Assembly: GCF_029168945.1 (NCBI RefSeq)
Contig: NC_083602.1
Coordinates: 48,235,442 to 48,299,441 of the forward strand
Source: Cannabis sativa
Lineage: Eukaryota; Streptophyta; Magnoliopsida; Rosales; Cannabaceae
Direction: 5' to 3'
DNA length: 64,000 nucleotides
Shown: piece by piece, positions 36,816-47,719 of the stretch
How the letters are laid out: each line of letters begins with the position of its first letter
Position numbering within the stretch: the first letter of the stretch is position 1
Translations under genes and position numbers: made by a program
The notes under the pieces: model-generated
What the model saw: the letters and a program-made list of their open reading frames with translations, nothing else
Databases searched by the model: none
Told to the model about the DNA's origin: nothing

Positions 36816-37813
36816 CTCCTCCATCTTAAGGAGGATATCCACTTCCAATTGGGCATTTTCCGGAGAGATAGGTTGCATTTGAATGTCAAGCAAAAACTTA
36901 TAAAGCAACTTCACTTTTTCCTTGCGAAATCTAAAATGTTTTTTTATTCCAAACCGCCAACTGCTTCCTGGTGTGAGCAAGACGAGACATGAACAGAAAA
37001 CTTCTAGCCCTAGAGACAACAAGCTTCCAAGTATTACGAACAACTTCCATACAACCTAAATCTCTCATCCAGACATTCAAAAAACAAAAAGGTTTATGGT
37101 AGTGACCTTGCTCATATAACAAATCAGGCAATAGAGGGGCGTTGTCAGAATCTTGTATTGTTAAAGAGTTAACACCCGCTTTCGGGTAAGCCATCAACCA
37201 TTCGGGATCACCAATCACTCGATGAAGACATTCTTTGATCAGATCAAAGCCTTTTCTTTTGTTAGACCAAGTGAAGAAATTTCCCAAACTTCCCATATGC
37301 ACTCCACCTGTGGACTCAAGAAAATCATTGAGCAGCGAGGTATCATAAGGAGTAGCACGACGACCACTAATCTTATCTCCCTTGTAAGTAATGCAATTTA
37401 GATCCCCCAAAACAAATCCAAGGAAGAGAAAAGGCAGCAACTAACGATAAAAGGTCCCAAAAATCCTTTCTATTACCTCGAATATGAGGAGCATAAATAA
37501 ACACCCCCGTTACACGGGATTGCTGAGAACATTAGAGAATTGACCAACTATATGAGAGGCAGTGGAGTTAACGATTTCCACCTCTATAGTAGCCTTCCAA
37601 CACAAGCATAAACCACCAGCCAAGCCATTCGTTTCCACAATCTCTTCATTAAAAAAACCCCAGCCTTTGCTAGATACCATTCATTGCCGTAGCATTTAAT
37701 TTTGTCTCGATGAGAAAAAGAATGACAAGGTCTTCCAAACAAACCAAACCCAAGAGGGCCTTGACTGAACGAGATTGTCCCAAACCCCGACAGTTCTAGG
37801 ATAAGACCTTCAT
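36816..37813 (-). pseudogene. LINE ORF2 endonuclease (U2)
   Basis: Same domain as at 1593-2598, here with MGSLGNFFTWSNKRKGF and GDLNCITYKGDKISGRR intact over 169 codons (36931-37440). Start ATG at 37813 retained. Frameshifts and stops elsewhere. Cut at its C-terminal side by the array junction, so no RT follows. Confidence 0.8.
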
Positions 37814-37894
37814 GAGGTTTTGGGGGTATGATACGACACGCATCCTTGGCCAATAAAACTCCTTTGTTGCAATAATCTCATTTTGGACAATTCT

Positions 37895-38290
37895 ACCATT
37901 TCACATATTAGCATCTGAAAAGAAGAGAAATGGAACCTGAATATTCCACGAGATGTTCACATGTAGGGAAATGAGTTGTAGATGGATGATCCGACGCAAG
38001 AGAAATCGAGTGAGAATCCTCAAAGAGGCCATAATCTTGTGAACCTAAAATTATACATCTTCGGGTGGATCTCTTGAAGATGCCACCAAAGATGGACGTT
38101 CCACATACCTGATAGAATAGACCGTAGACGTCCATTACAAACCTTTCTTTTCACGAATAGTTTAGCCACCACCGATCTCTGGATAAGGTTCTTAACATCA
38201 TCATCATCAGGAGTGAGGTCTAGAGAGAAATCACGAGATTAACATTTTCCACAAGATTAACCACCTCTTCTACGACCATTTCTGGAGCAT
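37895..38290 (-). pseudogene. LINE ORF1 remnant (U2)
   Basis: Counterpart of 2680-3065: DUF4283-like N-terminal part with the same internal deletion. A 75-codon frame at 37908-38135 is identical in translation to that of U4 (43403-43630), unlike the U3 version. Confidence 0.55.
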
Positions 38291-39163
38291 CATTGTTTAA
38301 AGCAAAATCCACATTACAAGAACTGGAATTTCGGTATAAAAAGCAACAGGAAACAGGGCAATACCAACTTTAAATAGAGCTATAACGGCAAGCAAGGCCG
38401 TGTGATTCCTTGAGGATGACTCTTTTATTATTTTGAATGGATAACTCACAAAGAGACCTAGATAGGGTAATACGATAGGACAAAAGGGGTAAGAATATAA
38501 CACAAACCCTAGCAAGGTTTAAAAGGAAAACCTTTTCCAGGCATGAGGCACCGTTTCCTCACCGTACAGAAGAGTAAGCCTGCCAAAACGTACATGAGAA
38601 GGGGACGTGCATCACCACCATCGATGTCAGTAATTACAAACGTTCCACTACATTTCTCAGCATGTATCGAGAGAAAATATTGTTACAAATTTATATTCTC
38701 ATGGAATGACAACTTTAAAAGTCTCCCACTATGATCCCATATCACAATAAATTAATGATTTTATTAGGTGATAAATAACTTTTTTTTTTAAAAAAATTAA
38801 AAATAGAACAAAAAAAATGGCATGTGGCCATTGTCTATATTGAGCAACACTTCACATAAAATTGTTCTTAAAAATTAGACCACATTGCATATATGGCAAA
38901 ATTACTCAAATGGACAATCACCATTGGACTAATTTATACAAAAAAAATACTAGTATTCTCCATAGATACCCAAAATACCCTCCTCATTTAATTTTCCCTC
39001 TCTCTCTTTCTTTCTCACTCTCTCCCTTCAACGCTCGACCCAAAAAGCGAGACCTTCCTCATTGGAAGCTAAAAAAAAACTTCCCTCTCTATCTATCTCT
39101 TTCTCACTCTTGCTCTCTCTCCAACACTCGATCCAAACACCAGTAGAGCTTTCCGTGACTCAA
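38291..39163. other. LINE upstream and CT-rich region (U2), no gene seen
   Basis: Equivalent of 3066-3935. The short frames here recur in each unit only because the units are copies. CT-rich part at about 38995-39125. Confidence 0.5.
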
Positions 39164-39345
39164 GAATGCAGGTGTACATACCAGAGACTAGTCAACCATA
39201 TGTTTCATGACTTGATCGAAAATAATATGGAAGTCTACGTCGAAGACATGCTGGTTATGTCAAAAAAATCTGAAGACCACATCAAAGACATAGATGAGTG
39301 CTTCAGCATCATGCAAGAATATCGAATGAAGTGCAACCTCTAAAA
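39164..39345 (+). pseudogene. Ty3/Gypsy reverse transcriptase fragment (U2)
   Basis: Uninterrupted version of the fragment, from a KNAG-like start through CTYQRLVNHMF to YVEDML and YRMKCN. It contains the unfilled E1 target TACAT at 39175-39179. A one-base deletion in the KNAG region and the Asp-to-Glu change show it was dead before the array expanded. Confidence 0.78.
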
Positions 39346-39444
39346 TGTGCCTTTGACGTCCAATAAATATTTTGATGACCCCTAAGTTGTAGCTCGTTCC
39401 TATCCTCACTACATGAAAAATGGGGAAAATGTTAGATAATGTCG

Positions 39445-39555
39445 TCACTAAAGAGAACGAAATTGAATATGAAAAAAGTATCTTACGTGATATACTTCTC
39501 CACTTCATTACAATTGTTGAGAATGTACCACTCTGCCTTCATTTTATCTTGCATT
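39445..39555 (-). pseudogene. CACTA transposase tail fragment (U2)
   Basis: Minus-strand reading MQDKMKAEWYILNNCNEVEKYIT matches the same position in the longer CACTA transposase at 46100-46215 (MQDKLKVDWYILNNSNEV). In U2 the reading runs from the unit boundary; in the right-end copy it continues into the transposase. Confidence 0.65.
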
Positions 39556-40560
39556 AGTCTCAATCTCTTCCATCTCAGGGAGGATATCCGCTTCCAATTG
39601 GGCATTTTCCGGAGAGATAGGTCGCATTTGAATTTCAAGCAAAAAGTTATCAAGCGACTTCTCTTTTTCTTTGCGAAATCCAAAATAATTTTTATTCCAA
39701 AACGCCAACTGCGTCCTGGTGTGAGCAAGACGAGACATGAACAGAAAACTTCTAGCCCTAGAGACAACAAGCTTCCAAGTATAACGAACAACTTCCATAC
39801 AACCTAAATCTCGCATCCAGACATTCAAAAAACAAAAAGGTTTATGGTAGTGACCTTGCTCATATAACAAATCGGGCAATAGAGGGGCGTTGTCAGAATC
39901 TTGTATTGTTAAAGAGTTAACACCCGCTTTCGGGTAAGCCATCAACCATTCGGGATCACCAATCACTCGATGAAGACATTCTTTGATCAGATCAAAGCCT
40001 TTTCTTTTGTTAGACCAAGTGAAGAAATTTCCCAAACTTCCCATATGCACTCCACCTGTGGACTCAAGAAAATCATTGAGCAGCGAGGTATCATAAGGAG
40101 GAGCACGACGACCACTAATCTTATCTTCCTTGTAAGTAATGCAATTTAGATCCCCCAAAACAAATCCAAGGAAGAGAAAAGACAGCAACTAACGATAAAA
40201 GAGCCCAAAAATCCTTTCTATTACCTCGAATAGGAGGAGCAAACATAAACACCCCTGTTACACGGGATTTGTGAGAACATTAAAGAATTGACCCACTATA
40301 TGAGAGGCAGTGGAGTTAACGATTGACACCTCTATTCTAGCCTTCCAACACAAGCATAAACCACTAGCCAAGCCATTTTCTTCCACAATTTCTTCATTAA
40401 AAAAAACCCAGCCTTTGGTAGATACCATTCATCGCCATAGCATTTAATTTTGTCTCGATGAGAAAAAGAATGTCAAGGTCTTCCAAACGAACCAAACCCG
40501 GAAGGCCTTGACTGAACGAGATTGTCCCAAACCCCAACAGTTCTAGGATAAGACCTTCGT
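39556..40560 (-). pseudogene. LINE ORF2 endonuclease (U3)
   Basis: 214 codons stay open (39544-40188) covering GDLN to the C-terminal WSNKRKGF region and beyond, the longest LINE frame in the window. The ATG at the domain start is changed to ACG here and in U4. An RDC helix-like C-terminus runs into the array junction. Confidence 0.78.
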
Positions 40561-40639
40561 GAGGTTTTGGTGGTGTGATACGACACGCATCCTTGGCCAA
40601 TAAAACTCCTTTGTTGCAATAATCTCATTTTGGACAATT

Positions 40640-41037
40640 CTACCATTTCGCATATTAGCATCTGAAAAGAAGAAAAATGGAACCTGAATATTCCACGAGA
40701 TGTTCACATGTAGGGAAATGAGTTGTAGATGGATGATCCGACACAAGAGAAATCGAGTCAGAATCCTCAAAGAGGCCATAATCTTGTGAACCTAAAATTA
40801 TACATCTTCGAGTGGATCTCTTAAAGATGCCACCCAAGATGGATGTTCCACATACCCGATAGAATAGACCGTAGACGTCCATTACAAACCTTTCTTTTCA
40901 CGAATAGTTTAGCCACAACCGATCTCTGGATAAGGTTCTTAACATCATCATCATCAGGAGTGAGGTCTAGAGAGAAATCATGACATTAACGTTTTCCACA
41001 AGATTTACCACCTCTTCTAGGACAATTTCTGGAGAAT
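40640..41037 (-). pseudogene. LINE ORF1 remnant (U3)
   Basis: Same deleted DUF4283-like piece as in U1, U2 and U4, with its own substitutions (for example SILGG for SIFGG). Non-coding. Confidence 0.55.
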
Positions 41038-41909
41038 CATTGTTTAAAGCAAAATCCACATTACAAGAACTCGAATGTTGGTATAAAAAGCCACAGGAAA
41101 CAGGGCAATACCCACTTTAAATAGAGCTATAACAGCAAGCAAGGCACTGTGATTCCTTGAGGATGACTCTTTTACTAGTTTGAATGGATAACTCAAAAAG
41201 AGAGCTAGATAGGGTAATACGATAGGACAAAAGGGGTAAGAATATAACACAAACCCTAGCAAGGTTTAAAAGGAAAACCTTTTCTAGGCATGAGGCACCG
41301 TGTCCTCACCGTACAGTAGAGTAAGCCTGCCAAAACGTACATGAGAAGGGGACGTGCACCACCACGATCGATGTCAGTAATTACAAACATTCCACTACAT
41401 TTTTCAGCATGTGTCGAGAGAAAATATTGTTACAAATTTATATTCTCATGGAATGACAACTTTAAAAGTCTCCCACTATGATCCCACATCACAATAAATT
41501 AATGATTTTATTAGGTGATAAATAACTTTTTTTTTAAAAAAAATTAAAAATACAACAAAAAAAATGGCATGTGGCCATTGTCTATATTGAGCAACACTTC
41601 ACATAAAATTGTTCTTAAAAATTAGACCACATTGCATATATGGCAAAATTACTCAAATGGACAATCACCATTGGACTAATTTATACAAAAAAATACTAGT
41701 ATTCTCCATAGATACCCAAAATACCCTCCTCATTTAATTTTCCCTCTCTCTCTTTCTTTCTCACTCTCTCCCTTCAACGCTCGACCCAAAAAGCGAGACC
41801 TTCCTCATTGGAAGCTAAAAAAAAACTTCCCTCTCTATCTATCTCTTTCTCACTCTTGCTCTCTCTCCAACACTCGATCCAAACACCAGTAGAGCTTTCC
41901 GTGACTCAA

Positions 41910-42091
41910 GAATGCAGGTGTACATACCAGAGACTAGTCAACCATATGTTTCATGACTTGATCGAAAATAATATGGAAGTCTACGTCGAAGACATGCTGG
42001 TTATGTCAAAAAAATCTGAAGACCACATCAAAGACATAGATGAGTGCTTAAGCATCATGCAAGAATATCGAATGAAGTGCAACCTCTAAAA
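41910..42091 (+). pseudogene. Ty3/Gypsy reverse transcriptase fragment (U3)
   Basis: Copy of the fragment described at 39164, with DECLSIM where other units have DECFSIM. Confidence 0.75.
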
Positions 42092-42301
42092 TGTGCCTTT
42101 GACGTCCAATAAATATTTTGATGACCCCTAAGTTGTAGCTCGTTCCTATCCTCACTACATGAAAAATAGGAAAAATGTTAGATAATGTCGTCACTAAAGA
42201 GAACGAAATTGAATATGAAAAAAGTATCTTACGTGATATACTTCTCCACTTCATTACAATTGTTGAGAATGTACCACTCTGCCTTCATTTTATCTTGCAT
42301 T

Positions 42302-43307
42302 AGTCTCAATCTCTTCCATCTCAGGGAGGATATCCGCTTCCAATTGGGCATTTTCCGGAGAGATAGGTCGCATTTGAATTTCAAGCAAAAAGTTATCAAG
42401 CGACTTCTCTTTTTCTTTGCGAAATCCAAAATAATTTTTATTCCAAAACGCCAACTGCGTCCTGGTGTGAGCAAGACGAGACATGAACAGAAAACTTCTA
42501 GCCCTAGAGACAACAAGCTTCCAAGTATAACGAACAACTTCCATACAACCTAAATCTCGCATCCAGACATTCAAAAAACAAAAAGGTTTATGGTAGTGAC
42601 CTTGCTCATATAACAAATCGGGCAATAGAGGGGCGTTGTCAGAATCTTGTATTGTTAAAGAGTTAACACCCGCTTTCGGGTAAGCCATCAACCATTCGGG
42701 ATCACCAATCACTCGATGAAGACATTCTTTGATCAGATCAAAGCCTTTTCTTTTGTTAGACCAAGTGAAGAAATTTCCCAAACTTCCCATATGCACTCCA
42801 CCTGTGGACTCAAGAAAATCATTGAGCAGCGAGGTATCATAAGGAGTAGCACGACGACCACTAATCTTATCTTCCTTGTAAGTAATGCAATTTAGATCCC
42901 CCAAAACAAATCCAAGGAAGAGAAAAGACAGCAACTAACGATAAAAGGTCCCAAAAATCCTTTCTATTACACCGAATAGGAGGAGCATACATAAACATTC
43001 CTGTTACACGAGATTGGTGAGAACATTAGAGAATTGACCCACTATATGAGAGGCAGTGGAGTTAACGATTCACAACTCTATACTAGCCTTCCAACACAAG
43101 CATAAACTACTAGCCAAGCCATTTTCTTCCACAATTTCTTCATTAAAAAAAACCCCAGCCTTTGCTAGATACCATTCATCGTCGTAGCATTTAATTTTGT
43201 CTCGATGAGAAAAAGAATGTCAAGGTCTTCCAAACGAACCAAACCCCAGAGGGCCTTGACTGAACGAGATTGTCCCAAACCCCGACAGTTCTAGGACAAG
43301 ACCTTCG
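42302..43307 (-). pseudogene. LINE ORF2 endonuclease (U4)
   Basis: Differs from the U3 copy by one residue over the 214-codon open stretch (Thr for Pro in the GRRAxPY segment). Very recent duplication or conversion, or an assembly repeat. Confidence 0.78.
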
Positions 43308-43389
43308 TGAGGTTTTGGTGGTGTGATACGACACGCATCCTTGGCCAATAAAACTCCTTTGTTGCAATAATCTCATTTTGGACAATTCT

Positions 43390-43785
43390 ACCATTTCACA
43401 TATTAGCATCTGAAAAGAAGAGAAATGGAACCTGAATATTCCACGAGATGTTCACATGTAGGGAAATGAGTTGTAGATGGATGATCCGACGCAAGAGAAA
43501 TCGAGTGAGAATCCTCAAAGAGGCCATAATCTTGTGAACCTAAAATTATACATCTTCGGGTGGATCTCTTGAAGATGCCACCAAAGATGGACGTTCCACA
43601 TACCTGATAGAATAGACCGTAGACGTCCATTACAAACCTTTCTTTTCACGAATAGTTTAGCCACCACCGATCTCTGGATAAGGTTCTTAACATCATCATC
43701 ATCAGGAGTGAGGTCTAGAGAGAAATCATGAGATTAACATTTTCCACAAGATTAACCACCTCTTCTAGGACCATTTCTGGAGCAT
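43390..43785 (-). pseudogene. LINE ORF1 remnant (U4)
   Basis: Same as the U2 copy in its 75-codon frame (43403-43630). Non-coding remnant of the DUF4283-like domain. Confidence 0.55.
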
Positions 43786-44656
43786 CATTGTTTAAAGCAA
43801 AATCCACATTACAAGAACTGGAATTTCGGTATAAAAAGCAACAGGAAACAGGGCAATACCAACTTTAAATAGAGCTATAACGGCAAGCAAGGCCGTGTGA
43901 TTCCTTGAGGATGACTCTTTTATTATTTTGAATGGATAACTCACAAAGAGACCTAGATAGGGTAATACGATAGGACAAAAGGGGTAAGAATATAACACAA
44001 ACCCTAGCAAGGTTTAAAAGGAAAACCTTTTCCAGGCATGAGGCACCGTTTCCTCACCGTACAGAAGAGTAAGCCTGCCAAAACGTACATGAGAAGGGGA
44101 CGTGCATCACCACCATCGATGTCAGTAATTACAAACGTTCCACTACATTTCTCAGCATGTATCGAGAGAAAATATTGTTACAAATTTATATTCTCATGGA
44201 ATGACAACTTTAAAAGTCTCCCACTATGATCCCACATCACAATAAATTAATGATTTTATTAGGTGATAAATAACTTTTTTTTTTAAAAAAATTAAAAATA
44301 GAACAAAAAAAATGGCATGTGGCCATTGTCTATATTGAGCAACACTTCACATAAATTGTTCTTAAAAATTAGACCACATTGCATATATGGCAAAATTACT
44401 CAAATGGACAATCACCATTGGACTAATTTATACAAAAAAATACTAGTATTCTCCATAGATACCCAAAATACCCTCCTCATTTAATTTTCCCTCTCTCTCT
44501 TTCTTTCTCACTCTCTCCCTTCAACGCTCGACCCAAAAAGCGAGACCTTCCTCATTGGAAGCTAAAAAAAAACTTCCCTCTCTATCTATCTCTTTCTCAC
44601 TCTTGCTCTCTCTCCAACACTCGATCCAAACACCAGTAGAGCTTTCCGTGACTCAA

Positions 44657-44838
44657 GAATGCAGGTGTACATACCAGAGACTAGTCAACCATATGTTTCA
44701 TGACTTGATCGAAAATAATATGGAAGTCTACGTCGAAGACATGCTGGTTATGTCAAAAAAATCTGAAGACCACATCAAAGACATAGATGAGTGCTTCAGC
44801 ATCATGCAAGAATATCGAATGAAGTGCAACCTCTAAAA
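44657..44838 (+). pseudogene. Ty3/Gypsy reverse transcriptase fragment (U4)
   Basis: Copy of the fragment described at 39164 with the same frame break and YVEDML. Confidence 0.75.
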
Positions 44839-45048
44839 TGTGCCTTTGACGTCCAATAAATATTTTGATGACCCCTAAGTTGTAGCTCGTTCCTATCCTC
44901 ACTACATGAAAAATAGGAAAAATGTTAGATAATGTCGTCACTAAAGAGAACGAAATTGAATATGAAAAAAGTATCTTACGTGATATACTTCTCCACTTCA
45001 TTACAATTGTTGAGAATGTACCACTCTGCCTTCATTTTATCTTGCATT

Positions 45049-46207
45049 AGTCTCAATCTCTTCCATCTCAGGGAGGATATCCGCTTCCAATTGGGCATTT
45101 TCCGGAGAGCTAGATAGGGTAATACGATAGGACAAAAGGGGTAAGAATATAACACAAACCCTAGCAAGGTTTAAAAGGAAAACCTTTTCTAGGCATGAGG
45201 CACCGTGTCCTCACCGTACTGTAGAGTAAGCCTGCCAAAACGTACACGAGAAGGGGACGTGCACCACCGCCATCGATGTCAGTAATTACAAACGTTCCAC
45301 TACATTTCTCAGCATGTATCGAGAGAAAATATTGTTACACAATTTACATTCTCAAGGAATGACAACTTTAAAAGTCTCCCACCATGATCCCACATCACAT
45401 TAAATTAATGATTTTTTTAGGTGAAAAATAACTTTTTTCTAAAAAAAATTAAAAATAGAACAAAGAATATGGCATGTCGCCATTGTCTATATTGAGCAAC
45501 ACTTCACATAAAATTGGTCTTAAAAATTAGACCACATTGCATATATGGGAAAATTACTCCAATGGACAACCCCCATTGGACAAATTTATACCAAAAAATA
45601 CTAGTATTCTCCATAGATACCCAAAATACCCTACTCATTAAATTTTGCCTCTCTCTCTTTCTTTCTCGCTCTCTCTCTTCAACACTCGACCCAAAAAGCG
45701 AGACCTTCCTCATTGGAAGCTTAGAAAAAACTTCCCTCTCTATCTATCTCTTTCTCACTCTTGCTCTCTCTCCAACACTCGATCCAAACACCAGTAGAGC
45801 TTTCCGTGACTCAAGAATGCAAGTGTACATACCAGAGACTAGTCAACCATATGTTTCATGACTTGATCGAAAATAATATGGAAGTCTACGTCGAAGACAT
45901 GCTGGTTATGTCAAAAAAATCTGAAGACCACATCAAAGACATAGATGAGTTCTTCAACATCATGCAAGAATATCGAATGAAGTGCAATCCTCTAAAATGT
46001 GCCTTTGACATTTAATAAAGATTTTGATGTCCCCTAAGCTGTAGCTCGTTCTTATGCTCACTACATGAAAAATGGGGAAAATGTTAGATAATGTCGTCAC
46101 TAAAGAGAACTAAATTGAATATGAAAAAAGTATCTTACGTGATATACTTTTTCACTTCATTCGAATTGTTGAGAATGTACCAATCTACCTTCAATTTATC
46201 TTGCATT
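45049..46207. repeat. Array unit U5, internally deleted (1159 bp)
   Basis: The first 60 bases match the unit start. At about 45108 the sequence jumps from TTTTCCGGAGAG to GAGAGCTAGATAGGG, skipping about 1587 bases that hold nearly all the LINE sequence. GAGAG is shared by both sides. The rest carries the CT-rich part, the RT piece and the CACTA tail, which runs on into the CACTA transposase. Confidence 0.9.
45815..46015 (+). pseudogene. Ty3/Gypsy reverse transcriptase fragment (U5)
   Basis: Slightly longer open version, reading to NPLKCAFDI, the usual RT continuation, because it lacks the one-base change that ends the frame in the other units. TACAT unfilled at 45826-45830. Probably closest to the source copy. 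Confidence 0.78.
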
Positions 46208-47719
46208 GGTAAAGCAACAATGGTCCTATGACCGATTGGTCATCCAACATGCTTAAATGCAGAGAATTCCCTTTCAGGCTTATTTGGGAGGACATCACTA
46301 TTTCGATCTTGACGATTAAATCGAGTTTCTACTTTCCAGAAGTACATTGAACAAAAGGTTAAGGCTTCATTAACTGGATAAGCTTCAGAAATAGATCCTT
46401 CCGGTCAAGAACGATTTTTTACATATTGTTTGTACACAGACATGGCTCGTTCAATTAGATACATCCACCTGAAGTGCACTGGTCTCTCAAGTATCGCTTC
46501 TTTAGGTAAATGCATCATGAAGTGAACCATTATGTCCAAAAATGCTGGTGGGAAAATGGTTTCCAATTTGCAAAGAATGTCTAGAATACTTTTTTGCATG
46601 ATTTGCAAGTCTGTAACATTCAATGTTTTACAGCACAATTTCTGGAAAAATACACACAGCTCAATTATTGTATCCATAACTTCTTTCTTCAAGAACTTTC
46701 TATTGCCACCGGACATCAAGCGTTGTAGCAACACATGACAATCGTGAGACTTCAGATCATAAATTTTGTCTTCAATCTCATTGACATTTTTCTCTAAATT
46801 TGGAGCGAATCCGTCTGGGAACTGCACAGACTTAATAAATCCGCAAAATTCACGTCGTTCAGGAAGAGTAAGTGTGTAACTCACAACGTCTTCAAATAAC
46901 CACAACTCCCGTTACGGTCTTCAAATAACCACAACTCACAACGTATTTTAAGGTTCTCTAGATCCAATCTTGCCTTTTCTGTGTCCTTAGACTTGCCCTC
47001 GATACTTAACAAAGTTCCAAGTACATTGTCACTCACATTTTCTCGATATGCATTACGTCAAGATTATGCCGGAGAGACAAGTCCTTCCAATACTGTAGTT
47101 CAAAAAATATACTCTTCTTTGACCAATTTAACTCAGCTACAGAACGTTTACGTTTGACTCCACCAAATTGCTTGTGTTTTTTAGGCAAAAAAAATTGTAA
47201 CTGCTCAAGCTGAGCTAAAATATCGTCCCCCGACAATTGTGGAGGAGGTTGTCTTTCCTAAATTTTCCATCGTATTTTTTTACTTCTACGCCTTGGATCA
47301 TCCATTTCAAGAAACCTTCTGTGCCCAACATAACCAATCTTGTTGCGTAATCCAATGGAAGGAGTGTGTTCGTTATAGGTGGGGCACGCCTTGTACCCTT
47401 TGGTGCTCCATCCAGACATCATTGCATACGCTGTGAAGTCATTAATGGTCAACAAAATAGCAGCTCTCAGTGTGAAAATAGTCTCGCTGTAAGCATCTCG
47501 AGCTTGGACACCTGAATCCCACCACTCCCTCAATTCATCAAGCAATGGTCTCATGAAAACATCCATGTCTTTCCCAGGGGCAGTGCGCCCTGGCACCAAA
47601 AGAGACAACATCAACGACTCAGGTTTCATGCACTTCCACAGGGGTAAGTTGTATGGGACTAAAATAACAGGCCACACACTGTAAGCGTTAGTCATGTTAC
47701 CAAAGGGAACCCGTCGGTC
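46100..47719 (-). pseudogene. CACTA (En/Spm) TNP2-type transposase, C-terminal two thirds, broken
   Basis: Order on the minus strand: PFGNMTNAYSVWPVILVPYNLP, PGKDMDVFMRPLLDEL, NDFTAYAMMSGWSTKG (transposase_21 region, 47695-47258). Then GGVKRKRSVAELNWSKKSIF and LRHNLDVMHIEK (47236-47033). Then LKSHDCHVLLQRL, IIELCVFFQKLCCKTLNV, IFPPAFLDIMVHFMMHLP and FRWMYLIER (DUF4218 region, 46905-46405). Finally WYILNNSNEV (about 46150). Frameshifts lie near 47250 and 47030, and TGA codons interrupt the 3' part. The N-terminus is cut off at 47719 by Copia E4. It would cut and paste CACTA-ended elements; the terminal repeats are not in the window. Confidence 0.88.
46888..46937 (-). repeat. Short direct duplication in the CACTA transposase
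   Basis: CTTCAAATAACCACAACTC occurs twice, 29 bases apart, within the reading region between the two transposase blocks. It adds to the disruption of the frame. Confidence 0.8.

Larger units (their letters stand above)
34909..39555. repeat. Array unit U2 (split by a solo LTR)
   Basis: The unit starts AGTCTCAAT and is interrupted after nine bases by the solo LTR (34918-36810) plus the TCAAT duplication. Without those it is 2749 bases. Its ORF1/upstream half is almost the same as that of U4, while its endonuclease half differs from U3 and U4. Confidence 0.9.
39556..42301. repeat. Array unit U3 (2746 bp)
   Basis: Complete unit. Endonuclease half nearly identical to U4; ORF1/upstream half distinct from U2 and U4 but like the surviving part of U5 (for example TTTTCTAGGCATGAGG). 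Contains LINE pieces (minus, 39556-41262), CT-rich part (about 41740-41870), RT piece (plus, 41910-42091; target TACAT unfilled at 41921-41925) and CACTA tail (minus, about 42190-42301). Confidence 0.93.
42302..45048. repeat. Array unit U4 (2747 bp)
   Basis: Complete unit and a mosaic. Its endonuclease half and final part follow U3 (AAAAATAGGAAAAATG near the end), while the middle (about 43400-44840) follows U2. Contains LINE pieces, CT-rich part, RT piece (44657-44838, TACAT unfilled at 44668-44672) and CACTA tail (about 44940-45048). Confidence 0.93.
1593..46207. repeat. Tandem array of a composite transposon-derived unit, about 2.75 kb x 4.4
   Basis: The boundary sequence GCATTAGTCTCAATCTC recurs at unit starts 34909, 39556, 42302 and 45049. 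In U1 the LINE itself supplies the start at 1593. Spacings are 2746 (U3) and 2747 (U4). U2 is 2749 after removing the solo LTR and its extra TCAAT. U1 is about 2736 after removing the 30.6 kb Copia nest. Each unit holds LINE ORF2 endonuclease, LINE ORF1 remnant, upstream/CT-rich DNA, a Ty3/Gypsy RT piece and a CACTA transposase tail. At the right end the tail runs on into the CACTA transposase without a break, which marks the original junction. Confidence 0.9.

Noticed and set aside
38297..38515. A hydrophobic 72-codon frame present in every array unit (also 3082, 41044, 43792, 44976)
   Set aside because: It looks like a membrane protein, but it sits upstream of the LINE ORF1 remnant, differs in frame-breaking changes between U1 and the others, and its recurrence is explained by the array.
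1593..46207. CRISPR-like or immune repeat array
   Set aside because: Units are 2.75 kb, built from transposon pieces in a plant genome, with no short direct repeats and variable spacers.
46205..47719. Host gene with DUF4218-type domain
   Set aside because: The order transposase_21 then DUF4218 with TNP2 motifs, plus stops and frameshifts, fits a dead CACTA transposase.
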